A stretch of 64,000 nt of DNA from Bacteroidota bacterium. GTDB lineage: Bacteria > Bacteroidota > Ignavibacteria > UBA10030 > SZUA-254. The DNA lies in the NCBI GenBank assembly GCA_036522515.1, contig DATDFQ010000056.1, forward strand, positions 248,001-312,000, in the 5' to 3' direction. Below, in pieces: positions 1 to 9,263 of this stretch (positions are counted from its first letter, which is position 1; the number at the start of each line of letters is the position of its first letter). A program made the translations under genes and the position numbers. Under the pieces are notes generated by a model that did no database searches, was not told where the DNA came from, and worked only from the letters and a program-made list of their open reading frames with translations.

Positions 1-887
1 TCTTCCGACGAGACGACCTGCTTGAAATATTCAATCGCATTCTTATAACGGCGCGCGTTTTGTTCGAGCATCCCCATCTCATACGCGACGCTCGCGCGGA
101 TGAGCGGCTGAAGCTGTTTCCGGGCCAGCAGGGAACCGAACGTCGTCGAAGCGTCGTCAAACAGCGCTTCCTTCGCCTGCAATCTTCCAAGCGAGAAGAG
201 AGCGGAAGCCTTGATCCCTTCGGGGGCATCGCCCTCGCTGACACGCCGGGCTTCCTGTTCCGCCAGCTCCATTTGCCCGTCGTCGGCGTAGATGTCGGCA
301 ATTGCGAGCCGGGCCCTCAGCAGGCTCTTGCTGGAAGGATAATCCTGAATGATCGAGCGGAGTGCCTGTTTTGCGCTCTCCTTTTTACCGGTTCTGCGGT
401 AGATCTCCGCTGCCTTCAACAGGGCTTCCGGGACCAGGGGGCTCTTGGGGTGGAACACCCTCACCCGCTCGTATGCGGAAGCCGCCTCGTCGTCGTTCTG
501 CATGGCAAGAAAGGCCTCTCCGACGTTAAACCAGGCCTCCGGCGCCTTCGGATGATCCACGTACGCGAGCGCGAAGTTCTGAAACGTGATCCTTGCGTCG
601 TCGTACTTCATCAACTTCATCTGGGTCAGCCCCAGGTAGAACCGGGCTTCGATTCCGTCCGCGGTATTGGGATATGCGGCGACGAAATTCTTGAATTGCT
701 GGAGGGCCAGATCGAACATCCCGTCTCGGAAGAGGCCCAGGGCCATCTTGAATTCGGGATTCTCCTTGGTTTCCTGGGCTCTGGCGCGAGAGGGGAGAGA
801 AAAAAGGAGCACAAATCCGAACAGCACCGCTCCGGTTGCGATTACGCGATGAATCCCTGCTATCGTATCAGGCCTGCGCCGATTCAT
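1..887 (-). CDS. Exported TPR-repeat protein (3' end beyond window)
   Basis: The frame opens leftward at the ATG at 887 and is still open at base 1, so about 295 N-terminal residues are visible. After a basic N-terminus there is a hydrophobic stretch (residues about 16-33) ending in SRARAQ, which looks like a signal peptide, so the product should be exported. The rest is a chain of about seven helical tetratricopeptide-type repeats, for example FDLALQQFKNFVAAYPN and FYLGLTQMKLMKYDDA. Proteins of this build (CpoB/YbgF or BamD-like) act as periplasmic scaffolds near the outer membrane. Which of these it is cannot be told without the C-terminus. It is transcribed divergently from the gene at 1067 and has a good promoter at 967-995. 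Confidence 0.85.
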   Translation of the reverse strand, partial: MNRRRPDTIAGIHRVIATGAVLFGFVLLFSLPSRARAQETKENPEFKMALGLFRDGMFDLALQQFKNFVAAYPNTADGIEARFYLGLTQMKLMKYDDARITFQNFALAYVDHPKAPEAWFNVGEAFLAMQNDDEAASAYERVRVFHPKSPLVPEALLKAAEIYRRTGKKESAKQALRSIIQDYPSSKSLLRARLAIADIYADDGQMELAEQEARRVSEGDAPEGIKASALFSLGRLQAKEALFDDASTTFGSLLARKQLQPLIRASVAYEMGMLEQNARRYKNAIEYFKQVVSSE

Positions 888-966
888 TGTCCTGAAATGA
901 GACTCCTAGGAAGAAATGCCGGGATGGGTTGAGAGCGGCTCGCGATCCTCGATCCAATGCCGACGA

Positions 967-995
967 AAGATAGGATTAATTTGTGAGTTGTGCAA
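967..995 (-). promoter_or_regulatory. Sigma-70-like promoter of the TPR gene
   Basis: On the minus strand TTGCAC, exactly 17 bases, then TATCTT. Transcription would start near 960 and give a leader of about 73 nt before the ATG at 887. Spacing and boxes match the other promoters listed for this window. Confidence 0.55.
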
Positions 996-1026
996 GGTTT
1001 CGGGGGTTTGAGCTTTCCCGATTCTA

Positions 1027-1055
1027 TTGCATTTCAACGTAATACTCCGCATATT
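1027..1055 (+). promoter_or_regulatory. Sigma-70-like promoter of the 1067 gene
   Basis: TTGCAT, 17 bases, CATATT. The predicted start of transcription (about 1062) is only about 5 nt before the ATG at 1067. That ATG has no purine-rich ribosome binding site, so the mRNA may be nearly leaderless. Confidence 0.4.
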
Positions 1056-1066
1056 GAACCATTGTC

Positions 1067-1546
1067 ATGAAGATTCTTTTCGCTCTCATGCTGATACCCC
1101 TCGTCTCAAGCGGTCCGGGATGCTGTAGCCGGGAGACGGCCCAAAAAGCGCCCCAGGAATCAGATGCGGCGGGCCCGGCCGGCCGCGAAGCGATCGTCCG
1201 TGACCCGCACCCACCCCCCCCGGAAGAAACAACTCTCAAGCGAAACGGAGCCTCCGTCTCTGCTCTCGTGGAATCCGTTTCAGTCCTCGGGGACGACATG
1301 TATACTCTTTTTGTCCGGCTCGATTCGGCCGTCGCGATCGAAGGGATGGATTCTCCCGCGGTTCAGGGGCAATGGCTCACTCTCTCACCCGGTTACGTGC
1401 TCGATGAGAAGGGACAGATCGACCGGTCGAACGAGCGGAACAAGAGGTTGATGAGCCTCCGGTCCTTGAAACAGGGGGATCAGTTCAAAGGCAGGATCAC
1501 CCTGGAGAAGAAGAACGGCTGGGTGCTTGTGGATGTTGAGCAGTAA
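1067..1546 (+). CDS. Small exported protein of unknown function
   Basis: 159 residues. The N-terminus (MKILFALMLIPLVSSGPGCC) is a signal peptide; the Cys pair at residues 19-20 could be a lipobox (GPGC), but the -3/-2 residues are atypical, so lipidation is uncertain. A low-complexity Pro/Glu linker follows (about 40-60), then a compact domain with LFVRLDSAVAIEGMDSPAVQ and a C-terminal beta-rich end. I recognise no family. It lies 24 bases upstream of the large T9SS protein on the same strand and may share its transcript. No Shine-Dalgarno sequence precedes the ATG. Confidence 0.65.
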   Translation: MKILFALMLIPLVSSGPGCCSRETAQKAPQESDAAGPAGREAIVRDPHPPPPEETTLKRNGASVSALVESVSVLGDDMYTLFVRLDSAVAIEGMDSPAVQGQWLTLSPGYVLDEKGQIDRSNERNKRLMSLRSLKQGDQFKGRITLEKKNGWVLVDVEQ

Positions 1547-1570
1547 CTATTCCAACTCGATCAAATACTT

Positions 1571-4500
1571 ATGAAATCGAAGATTCTTTCACTCATTGTA
1601 GTTTTCATTGCATTCCTGACGGGGTTTCAGGCGGTCGTCCAGTACGGTTCGCGGCGGGCCTCCGGAACGATCGATCCGGCCGGGAAGGAACAGCTTGAAG
1701 CGACACATGCCTGGCAGGCGCTGAGATGGTACAACGACCAGCGTGCCTATCCCACGGGGCGAATTCCGGCCGATTGGCGGGAAAAGGCGCTCGTTCACGT
1801 CGCGGGGAATAACCTGATGAAGACATTTTCCGAGAATTCGGTCTCCTGGACCAATGTGGGGCCGACAGCGATTGGCGGACGGGTCCGATCGATCGTGATC
1901 AATCCTCTCAATCCGAATACGATCTATTGCGGGTCCGTGAGCGGAGGAATCTGGAAGAGCACCAATGCCGGAGGATCGTGGTTTCCGACGAGCGACGCCG
2001 CGGCGAATCTTGTCATCGGCACCATGGTGATTGATCCGACCGACACAAACACGATCTACGCGGGGACAGGCGAAGGGTATTTCAACGTCGATGCCCTCCG
2101 CGGCGCCGGCGTGCTGAAATCGACCGACGGCGGCGCACATTGGAGCCTCCTCACCAATTTTGCGGGCGCGACCTCCCCGAATTTTTACTATTACATCAAT
2201 AAACTTGTCATCCGGTCCGACGCGCACAACACGCTCTACGCCGCCCTCCTCGGCGGGATCTGGAAAACGACCGACGGCGGGACCAGCTGGACAAAACTGA
2301 CGATCGCAACGGCTTCGACCGGATGCATGGACCTCGTCATCAATCCCGTCGATAACAATACGCTCTACGCGGCCTTCGGATTGTTCGTTTCCGACGGGGT
2401 GTACAAGACCACGAACGGGGGAACCTCGTGGTCGAAGCTTACCAACGGCTTTCCCTCAACTGCGACGAAGTTCGGCAGGATCAGCCTGTCGATCTCAAAG
2501 CTCAATCCATCCACCCTCTATGCGTGTCTCGCGGATTCGAATTACTACACGCACAGCATCCAGAAAACGACCAACGCCGGAGCTTCCTGGTTCCCGATCG
2601 CGACCCCGTTCGATAATTCGGGCGCGGTGAACGGGACACACCTCGGCGGCCAGGGATGGTATAATAATTACATCGCCGTGAGCCCCATCGATTCGAACAC
2701 GGTCTTTACCGGGGGAATCAATATTTTCAGATCGACAAACGGCGGGGCGGCTTGGACCAGGGTCAGCGACGGGTATGGGAACCCTTATGTCCACGTCGAT
2801 CAGCATGCGATCGCGTTCGATCCGAATGTTTCCTCCGTCGTTTACTTCGGGAACGACGGGGGAGTGTTCTGGACCGCGAACGGAGGAGCCTCGTTCGCTC
2901 CGATCAACAACAATCTGGCGATCACGCAGTTTTACAGCGGGGCCGTGCATCCGACCTCGGAAATCTATTACGGGGGGACGCAGGATAACGGCACCCTGAG
3001 GACCACTTCGCCCCCGACGTGGAGCGTCGCAGTGACGGGGGACGGCGGAGCGACGGCAGTCGATTTCACGACCCCGACGACGGTCTACTCTGAATATGTC
3101 TATTTGAGTATCCTTAAATCGACCAGCTCGGGGAGTCCGAATTCATGGGCGAAAGCGATGAACGGAATACCGACAACGGGGTCCAATTTATCGGACGGGA
3201 CGTCCGACCGGTGCGAGTTTATCGCCCCGCTCGTCATGGATCCCACAAACTCTCTGACGCTGGTGGCCGGCACGTACCGGATATTCCGGACGACCAACGG
3301 GGGAGCGAACTGGAGCGCCATCAGCGTCGACCTGACCGGCGACGGTTCGGGGAGCGTCGGCTCTTCCGGCTCCGTCGTTACCGCCCTTGCGGTCGCCAAA
3401 TCCGCGTCGTCGACGATTTACATCGGGACGAGCGGTAGCGCGGGAACGGCCTCGCGGGTATGCGTCACGACGAACACGGGTAATTCGTGGTCCGACGTCA
3501 CGAAAGCGCCGCTGCCGAATCTCTACGTGAAATCGGTCGCAGTCGACCCCGCCAACAGCAGCCGCGCGATCGTCACCTATTCCGGATATGGGGCGGGACA
3601 TGTCTTCCTGACGACGAACCGCGGCTCGTCATGGACGAATATCAGCGGGGACCTGCCCGATCTTCCCGTCAACACGATCGTGATCGATCCGAGCAATACC
3701 GGCCACTGGGTCATCGGCACCGATCTGGGCGTCTTTGAGTCGAATAACGGAGGCTCAAACTGGATTCAGCAGAATAGCGGGCTGGCAAATGTTTCAGTCT
3801 CGGACCTGGATCTTCGCGGCGATCTCTATCTCTTCGCCGCCACCCACGGCCGCGGGATGTTCAAGACGACGGCTCCGATCAACGTCGCTGCGCGTGTCCA
3901 TCTGACGCTCTCCGTCCACCAGAACCCGGCCCTCTCCCAGTATCTGGACATCTACGTTCTTTCGGATACCGCCCTCCAGGGCCCCCCGGCCCTTGCGGTG
4001 GGCGGCAACACTCTCACCGTTGCGCAGACATCGGCGGGTGTCTACCGGGGGAGCTATCAGTTGACCGCGAGTGGAACCGTTACGATCACGGCCTCGGCGC
4101 TTGATCCGGGCGGAAACACGCTCTCCGCACAACGAACATTCCAGGCGACGTTACTGAAGCAGGGGGTGGCGCAGACGATATCGAGTCCCGAGGGAGATGC
4201 TTCCGTCTCCGTGCCCGCCGGAGCGCTTACAGAAGATACATGGTTCACGGTCGTCCCCGGCGAGAACGCCGGCGGCGATATACGCAGCCGCGTCTTCACG
4301 GTCGGTCCGGCTCGCGAATTCCAATCACCGCTCACCGTTTCGATGCGTTACGATCCGGCATGGGTGGCGGAAGGCCGTGAGGGGTCGCTCAACATCGTCC
4401 GGTCCGACGGCTCGGGCTGGGTGCCCCTCGAGAGTCGGGTGGATGTACAGCACCGGAGTGTCAACGCGCATGTGAGCTCGCTGGGAACGTTTGCGGTGGC

Positions 4501-4828
4501 GGTGAACGGAAATGCGGGTGCGGGAATCACCCCGGAGACGTTCCGGCTGGCCCAGAATTATCCGAATCCGTTTAATCCCGTCACGTCGATCGAATACACG
4601 CTCCGGGAACCTGCACACGCCCTGCTCCGCGTCTTTGATGTCGCGGGCCGGGAAGTGGCGACGCTCGCAGACGGGAACGAACCGGCAGGGAATTATCGCA
4701 TCTCCTGGGACGGCCGCGGCCGGGGGGGTGAAGCGATGGCCAGCGGCGTCTATTTTTACCGGTTGAGCATTCTCCAGTCTGGCAGGACCACCTACACGTC
4801 GACAAAGAAGATGTTGCTCGCGCGGTAA
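1571..4828 (+). CDS. Secreted Asp-box beta-propeller protein with T9SS sorting domain
   Basis: 1085 residues. Residues 1-22 form a signal peptide. Residues about 90-770 carry at least ten Asp-box (BNR) motifs of the form T(N/D)xGxxW (TNAGGSW, TDGGAHW, TDGGTSW, TNGGANW, TNRGSSW), as in sialidase/VPS10-type propellers, here probably two propellers in tandem. No catalytic Arg triad of a sialidase is evident, so glycosidase activity is not claimed. Residues about 860-980 resemble a ZU5-like beta domain (SSPEGDASVSVPAGALTEDT). The last 90 residues are a type IX secretion sorting/FlgD-like domain starting FRLAQNYPNPFNP and ending KKMLLAR. The protein should be delivered to the cell surface or medium. 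The ATG lacks a clear ribosome binding site. Confidence 0.9.
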   Translation: MKSKILSLIVVFIAFLTGFQAVVQYGSRRASGTIDPAGKEQLEATHAWQALRWYNDQRAYPTGRIPADWREKALVHVAGNNLMKTFSENSVSWTNVGPTAIGGRVRSIVINPLNPNTIYCGSVSGGIWKSTNAGGSWFPTSDAAANLVIGTMVIDPTDTNTIYAGTGEGYFNVDALRGAGVLKSTDGGAHWSLLTNFAGATSPNFYYYINKLVIRSDAHNTLYAALLGGIWKTTDGGTSWTKLTIATASTGCMDLVINPVDNNTLYAAFGLFVSDGVYKTTNGGTSWSKLTNGFPSTATKFGRISLSISKLNPSTLYACLADSNYYTHSIQKTTNAGASWFPIATPFDNSGAVNGTHLGGQGWYNNYIAVSPIDSNTVFTGGINIFRSTNGGAAWTRVSDGYGNPYVHVDQHAIAFDPNVSSVVYFGNDGGVFWTANGGASFAPINNNLAITQFYSGAVHPTSEIYYGGTQDNGTLRTTSPPTWSVAVTGDGGATAVDFTTPTTVYSEYVYLSILKSTSSGSPNSWAKAMNGIPTTGSNLSDGTSDRCEFIAPLVMDPTNSLTLVAGTYRIFRTTNGGANWSAISVDLTGDGSGSVGSSGSVVTALAVAKSASSTIYIGTSGSAGTASRVCVTTNTGNSWSDVTKAPLPNLYVKSVAVDPANSSRAIVTYSGYGAGHVFLTTNRGSSWTNISGDLPDLPVNTIVIDPSNTGHWVIGTDLGVFESNNGGSNWIQQNSGLANVSVSDLDLRGDLYLFAATHGRGMFKTTAPINVAARVHLTLSVHQNPALSQYLDIYVLSDTALQGPPALAVGGNTLTVAQTSAGVYRGSYQLTASGTVTITASALDPGGNTLSAQRTFQATLLKQGVAQTISSPEGDASVSVPAGALTEDTWFTVVPGENAGGDIRSRVFTVGPAREFQSPLTVSMRYDPAWVAEGREGSLNIVRSDGSGWVPLESRVDVQHRSVNAHVSSLGTFAVAVNGNAGAGITPETFRLAQNYPNPFNPVTSIEYTLREPAHALLRVFDVAGREVATLADGNEPAGNYRISWDGRGRGGEAMASGVYFYRLSILQSGRTTYTSTKKMLLAR

Positions 4829-4874
4829 GCGTTTTGTAGTTCACACGAAAACAGGGGAGGGGGGGGCGCAAGAC

Positions 4875-7800
4875 ATGGACTGTTTAATCCGGGGGCGAAT
4901 GAACTATTCCCTGTTCACGATTTCCTCTCTGGTCTCCTTCTTCATTTCTTCCATTTCCTTTGTCGTCGCACAGGAGCCCCGGATCGAGTTCGAACGCGTC
5001 TCCATCACGCAGGGATTATCACAATCGGAGGTGAACTGCATCCTCCGCGACCGGCAGGGCTTCATGTGGTTCGGGACCCAGGATGGATTGAACAGATACG
5101 ACGGCTACACCTTCACCGTTTACCGCCACAACCCCTCCGATTCAAATTCCATATCCGACAACTATGTGACGGCGCTCGCCGAAGACCGCGGGGGAAACCT
5201 ATGGATCGGGACGCAAAACGGGCTGAACGAGTTCGACCCGGGACGGGGCCGGTTTCGGACGTTTGTTCCACCCCCCGGCTCCGGCGGCGGTCCGGCGGGC
5301 AAGTTTATTTCCTCGATCTGCGAAGATTCGGACGGGGGCCTGTTCGTCGGATCGCTTGGCGGAGAGTTGTACCGTCTTGAGACCGCCCGGGGGAGGTGGT
5401 CGCCGGTGCGGTGGGATTCTGCCGCCGGAGGGGGGACGGGTTCCGCGGCTGTGCTTGCGATCGCGGGGGACAGGGAAGGAAAGGTCTGGGTCGGCACGCG
5501 GGGAGAAGGGCTCGCGGAGCTCGACCGGTCGGGTGGAATCCGGGCCAGGTACCGGCACACCCCCGGGCTTGAGACCAGCCTGAGCCATGAAATTGTCCAG
5601 TGCGTGCTGGAAGACCGGCGGGGGAATTTCTGGGTCGGGACCAGCCACGGACTCAACAGGCTCGACCGCCGGTCGGGGAAATTCAAGCGCTACGCGTTCG
5701 GCCGCGATCCCCGGAGCGTCTACGCGAACTATATTTTCTGCATCTTCGAGGATCAGACAGGCGCCCTCTGGGCGGGGACCGACGAGGGAGTGCAACTTTA
5801 TGACGCGGAACAGGATCGCTTCCGGCACATCGAGAGCAGGCCCGAGGACCCGGAGGCGTTGAGCGACGACGCGATCATGTCGATCTATGATGCGGGAGGG
5901 GTCGTCTGGTTCGGCACGAAACGGGGATTGAACAAGTATTGCCGTTACAGGAAGAAATTTCAGAATTACAGACATCGTCCCGGGGAACAGAATTCGCTCA
6001 GCGATAACAAGGTCTGGTCCGTCTACTCCGACCGCGAGGGTGTCCTCTGGGTCGGTTCGAACGGCGGGCTCGACGCGATCGACAGGAAATCAGGCCGGAC
6101 GGTCCATTATCGCCACAACCCCTCCGATCCGGCGAGCCTGAGCAATAACAGCGTCATGTCGATTCTCGAAGACGAGTCGGGGGTGATGTGGCTCGGGACC
6201 TGGGGAGGGGGGCTGAACAGGTTCGATCGAAAGACGGGAACCTTCAAGCGCTTCATCCGCCGTGCAAGCGATTCGCTCTACTCCAGCGATAACACCGTCG
6301 TCTCGATGGCCGAGGACAAGAACCGGACCCTCTGGCTGGCAACGTACGGGGGGATGGCCGCGTTCGACATCGGGGAAGAAAGATTTCGGAGCCCCGGGAA
6401 GACGGCCCCCGGGTGCGCAGAATTGTTTCACGATCCGGTTCGGGTGGTGAGGGCGGATTTGCATGATAGAATCTGGGCGGGAACGTCACAGGGACTCCTG
6501 GCGTTGGATCTTCGCTCGGGGTCGTGCACGGCGTTCCGGCACCATCTCCCCGATCCCTCAACGCTGAGCGACGACCGGGTCCTGTCGATGGGGGGATCCG
6601 GGGACGACCGGCTCCTTGTCGGGACGGAAGAGGGCCTGAACCTCTTTAGCCCCTCGAGCGGCGCGTCCATCCGTTTCACCGTGGCAAACGGATTGCCGAA
6701 CGACGTGATCTGCGGAATTCTCGAGGATGCCCGCGGCAATCTCTGGATCAGCACCAACAAGGGGTTGGCGATGCTCAATCCCGCGACGGGGAAAGTCAGG
6801 ACCTATGACATGGCCGACGGACTGCAAAGCAACGAATTCAACGAATGGGCCTCGTACAGGAGCGCCTCGGGAGAACTCTTCTTCGGCGGCGTGAACGGCC
6901 TGACCGGCTTTTTCCCGGACAGTCTGGGGGAGAATCCACTGATCCCGCCCGTCGTCGTGACCTCTCTGAACGTCGGCGGCCGCGAGGCCGGATCGGGACA
7001 ACCGGTCTCCGACACGAACGGGCTTGATCTGTCGTACAGGGAGAACAGCCTCTCGTTTGAGTTTGCGGCGCTCGATTACACGAAACCCGAAAAAAATCAG
7101 TACGCATACATGCTCGAAGGATTCGATCAGGATTGGATTTATTCCGGGACGAGGCGTTACGCGAGTTATACGAACCTCGATCCGGGAACCTACCGGCTGC
7201 GCCTCAAAGGGAGCAACAACGACGGGGTCTGGAACGACGGAGGATTCTCGCTCCGTCTCACGATCGCCCCGCCGTTCTGGCGCACATGGTGGTTCCGGGC
7301 GACCGCGATTCTCTCTCTCCTCTGGCTCTCCGGCGCCGGGGTCCGGGCCCGGCTGAAGACAATTCGAATGCGGAACGAACTCCTGGAGGTGAAGATCGCC
7401 GAGCGGACGGAGGAGCTGGCACAGATCAACCGCGCGCTCCAGGCGGAAGTCGGCGAACGCAAGCGGACGGAGGCCGAGCTCCGCAGGTTGCAGCAGCATC
7501 TCGAGCACCAGGTTCGGGAAAGGACCGCGGAGCTCTCCAACACAGTCTCATCCCTCGAACAGCAGGCCGCAGCCCGCGGGATCGCGGAACAGAATCTGCT
7601 CGCGTATCAGGAAAAACTACGCTCGCTCGCATCCGATCTCTCGATGACCGAGGAACGGGAGCGCCGCCGGCTCTCGAGCGTCCTCCACGATTCGATCGGA
7701 CAAACCCTCGCATTCTGCAAAATCAAACTCGGATCGGTCCAGCGCTCCGCGCGTCTCGCCGGTTCGGACAAACGGTTGAGGGAGGTCCTCGGGATGATCG

Positions 7801-8297
7801 AACAGTCGATCTCCGACACCCGCCGACTGACGCTGGAGCTGAGCCCCCCGATACTCCACGAGCTGGGTCTCGTCCCGGCGATCGATTGGCTCTGCGCCCG
7901 CATCGCTGAACAACACGGCTTGCGCTTCGACGTGGAGGACGAAGCGGGCTCCCCGGAGCCCGAACCGGACATACGGATCCTGCTCTTCCATGCCGTGCGC
8001 GAGGTGATCGTCAACGCCGTCAAGCATGCGAAGGCGAGCCACGGAAGCATCCGGATCTTCCGCGCGGACGGTTCCTTCAGCGTTCAGGTGGAAGACGACG
8101 GAGGCGGCTTCGATGCGTCGCTCCTCCAGGATCACCGGACGGGGCACGACGGATTCGGGCTGTTCCACATCCGGGAGAGGCTTCACTCCCAGGGGGGGAC
8201 TCTGGAAATCGCCTCGGCGCCCGGCCGGGGTACAAGAGTGTGCCTGACCGTCCCGCTCCGCCGCGGCGTCGAACAGGGGAGGGGATTCACCGCATGA
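4875..8297 (+). CDS. Two-component sensor kinase with double beta-propeller input domain
   Basis: 1140 residues. A signal peptide is followed by fourteen Reg_prop blades (MWFGTQDGLNRYD, LWIGTQNGLNEFD, LWISTNKGLAML and others), enough for two seven-bladed propellers, then a Y_Y_Y domain (YAYMLEGFDQDWIYSGT), one membrane segment (about residue 805-825), a coiled coil, and a HisKA_3 core. The phospho-acceptor is His at about residue 938 in SSVLHDSIGQ. The HATPase domain has EDDGGGFD and GFGLFHIRERL. It is an outside-sensing NarL-family kinase with a periplasmic propeller. A second start at 4899 would place the signal peptide exactly at the N-terminus; the 4875 start has the stronger purine-rich upstream run. 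It overlaps its regulator by 4 bases. Confidence 0.92.
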   Translation: MDCLIRGRMNYSLFTISSLVSFFISSISFVVAQEPRIEFERVSITQGLSQSEVNCILRDRQGFMWFGTQDGLNRYDGYTFTVYRHNPSDSNSISDNYVTALAEDRGGNLWIGTQNGLNEFDPGRGRFRTFVPPPGSGGGPAGKFISSICEDSDGGLFVGSLGGELYRLETARGRWSPVRWDSAAGGGTGSAAVLAIAGDREGKVWVGTRGEGLAELDRSGGIRARYRHTPGLETSLSHEIVQCVLEDRRGNFWVGTSHGLNRLDRRSGKFKRYAFGRDPRSVYANYIFCIFEDQTGALWAGTDEGVQLYDAEQDRFRHIESRPEDPEALSDDAIMSIYDAGGVVWFGTKRGLNKYCRYRKKFQNYRHRPGEQNSLSDNKVWSVYSDREGVLWVGSNGGLDAIDRKSGRTVHYRHNPSDPASLSNNSVMSILEDESGVMWLGTWGGGLNRFDRKTGTFKRFIRRASDSLYSSDNTVVSMAEDKNRTLWLATYGGMAAFDIGEERFRSPGKTAPGCAELFHDPVRVVRADLHDRIWAGTSQGLLALDLRSGSCTAFRHHLPDPSTLSDDRVLSMGGSGDDRLLVGTEEGLNLFSPSSGASIRFTVANGLPNDVICGILEDARGNLWISTNKGLAMLNPATGKVRTYDMADGLQSNEFNEWASYRSASGELFFGGVNGLTGFFPDSLGENPLIPPVVVTSLNVGGREAGSGQPVSDTNGLDLSYRENSLSFEFAALDYTKPEKNQYAYMLEGFDQDWIYSGTRRYASYTNLDPGTYRLRLKGSNNDGVWNDGGFSLRLTIAPPFWRTWWFRATAILSLLWLSGAGVRARLKTIRMRNELLEVKIAERTEELAQINRALQAEVGERKRTEAELRRLQQHLEHQVRERTAELSNTVSSLEQQAAARGIAEQNLLAYQEKLRSLASDLSMTEERERRRLSSVLHDSIGQTLAFCKIKLGSVQRSARLAGSDKRLREVLGMIEQSISDTRRLTLELSPPILHELGLVPAIDWLCARIAEQHGLRFDVEDEAGSPEPEPDIRILLFHAVREVIVNAVKHAKASHGSIRIFRADGSFSVQVEDDGGGFDASLLQDHRTGHDGFGLFHIRERLHSQGGTLEIASAPGRGTRVCLTVPLRRGVEQGRGFTA

Positions 8298-8938
8298 GCA
8301 TCCGCGTCCTCATCGCAGACGACCATAAGATCGTGCGGGAAGGGCTCCGGAGCATCCTGCAGCACGATTTGAAGATGGATGTTGTCGGGCAGGCGGAAAA
8401 CGGGAGGAAGACGATTGAGCTCGCGCGGGAGTTGAAGCCCGATGTCGTGATCATGGATATCAGCATGCCGGACCTGAACGGGATGGAGGCCACCAGGCTG
8501 ATCCTCGAAGAGAGTTCGTCGATCAAGGTCGTCGCCCTCTCGATGCACTCCGACGAGCGCTTCGTCTCGGAAATGCTGAAGGCGGGAGCTTCCGGATACC
8601 TCCTGAAGGATTGCGCGCTGGACGAACTGGACCGCGCGATACGCACAGTCCTGAAGAATCAAACGTATATCAGTCCCGCGATCGCCGGCACCGTCGTCAA
8701 GGAGTACGTCCACCGGCTCGCCGCCCGGCGGCCGTCGGTTCTGACGTCGAGGGAACGTGAAGTGCTCCAAATGATCGCGGAGGGGAAATCCGCCAAACAA
8801 ATCGCCTATCAGCTCAAGGTCAGCATCAAGACGGTCGAGGCCCATCGAAAACATATCATGGAAAAACTCGATATCTACAGCGTCGCTGAACTGACGAAGT
8901 ACGCCATCCGGGCAGGCGTCACCTTCCTGGAGAGATAA
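8294..8938 (+). CDS. NarL/FixJ-family response regulator
   Basis: 214 residues starting at the ATG whose ATGA overlaps the kinase stop. The receiver domain shows the acidic pair in LIADDH, the phospho-acceptor Asp in VVIMDISMP and Lys in YLLKDCA. A C-terminal LuxR-type helix-turn-helix follows (LTSREREVLQMIAEGKSAK ... VSIKTVEAHRKHI). The overlap with the HisKA_3 kinase makes them a cognate pair. Targets are unknown; the upstream secreted propeller protein is an obvious candidate by proximity only. Confidence 0.95.
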   Translation: MSIRVLIADDHKIVREGLRSILQHDLKMDVVGQAENGRKTIELARELKPDVVIMDISMPDLNGMEATRLILEESSSIKVVALSMHSDERFVSEMLKAGASGYLLKDCALDELDRAIRTVLKNQTYISPAIAGTVVKEYVHRLAARRPSVLTSREREVLQMIAEGKSAKQIAYQLKVSIKTVEAHRKHIMEKLDIYSVAELTKYAIRAGVTFLER

Positions 8939-8948
8939 CCCCCCAACT

Positions 8949-9047
8949 GTCATCCTGAACAAACAGATGTGTCATCCTGAGCGAAGCGAAGGATCTGCTT
9001 TTTCATGGACGGGGATCCTTCGGTCGCTTCTCTCCCTCAGGATGACA
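8949..9047. repeat. Long palindromic repeat, family A, copy 1
   Basis: A complete element runs 8970-9047: TGTCATCCTGAGCGAAGCG at the left and its near complement (ending CTCAGGATGACA) at the right, with a loop of about 20 bases. An orphan half (GTCATCCTGA) precedes it at 8949. It sits just after the response regulator stop. The same element recurs at 21972, 29747, 53286 and 61247. Confidence 0.8.
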
Positions 9048-9089
9048 ATGTGGTTTTTACCTTAGCTCGGTGAAAGATATTGCGTTTTT

Positions 9090-9114
9090 GTAGGGGCGAG
9101 GCATGCCTCGCCCG
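9090..9114. repeat. Short palindrome, family B (GTAGGGGCGAGGC...)
   Basis: GTAGGGGCGAGGCATGCCTC followed by GCCC: a perfect palindromic core GGGCGAGGCATGCCTCGCCC. Also found at 20631, 20683 (reverse) and 55012. Confidence 0.7.
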
Positions 9115-9146
9115 TGCTCGGGTTTTACCACTGTCCTGATACTATC

Positions 9147-9172
9147 GGTAGCCGCAGCCTTCAGGCTGCGGG
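9147..9172. repeat. Short palindrome, family C (GGTAGCCGCAGCC...)
   Basis: GTAGCCGCAGCCTTCAGGCT with the closing GCGG: 8-bp arms CCGCAGCC/GGCTGCGG around TTCA. The family also occurs at 29835, 37107, 37171, 44182, 44227 and in the 54828 cluster. Confidence 0.7.
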
Positions 9173-9228
9173 CTTCACCCCGCGATGGATCTCAGGTTTT
9201 TCGAACCATCGATTCAGGTTTTCCCCTA

Positions 9229-9257
9229 TTGAACTCCCTCCCGTAGTATCGTATCTT
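9229..9257 (+). promoter_or_regulatory. Promoter of the candidate RNA at 9264
   Basis: TTGAAC, 17 bases, TATCTT on the plus strand, in a stretch without any open frame. Transcription would start near 9264 and run to the terminator at 9401-9445. Confidence 0.45.
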
Positions 9258-9263
9258 GGACAT

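Noticed and set aside
60-932. 290-codon rightward frame opposite the TPR gene
   Set aside because: Antisense shadow: the leftward frame has a signal peptide and TPR repeats, the rightward one has no recognisable features.
1571-4828. Active sialidase
   Set aside because: Asp-boxes alone are structural; no Arg triad, Tyr/Glu pair or FRIP motif could be placed.
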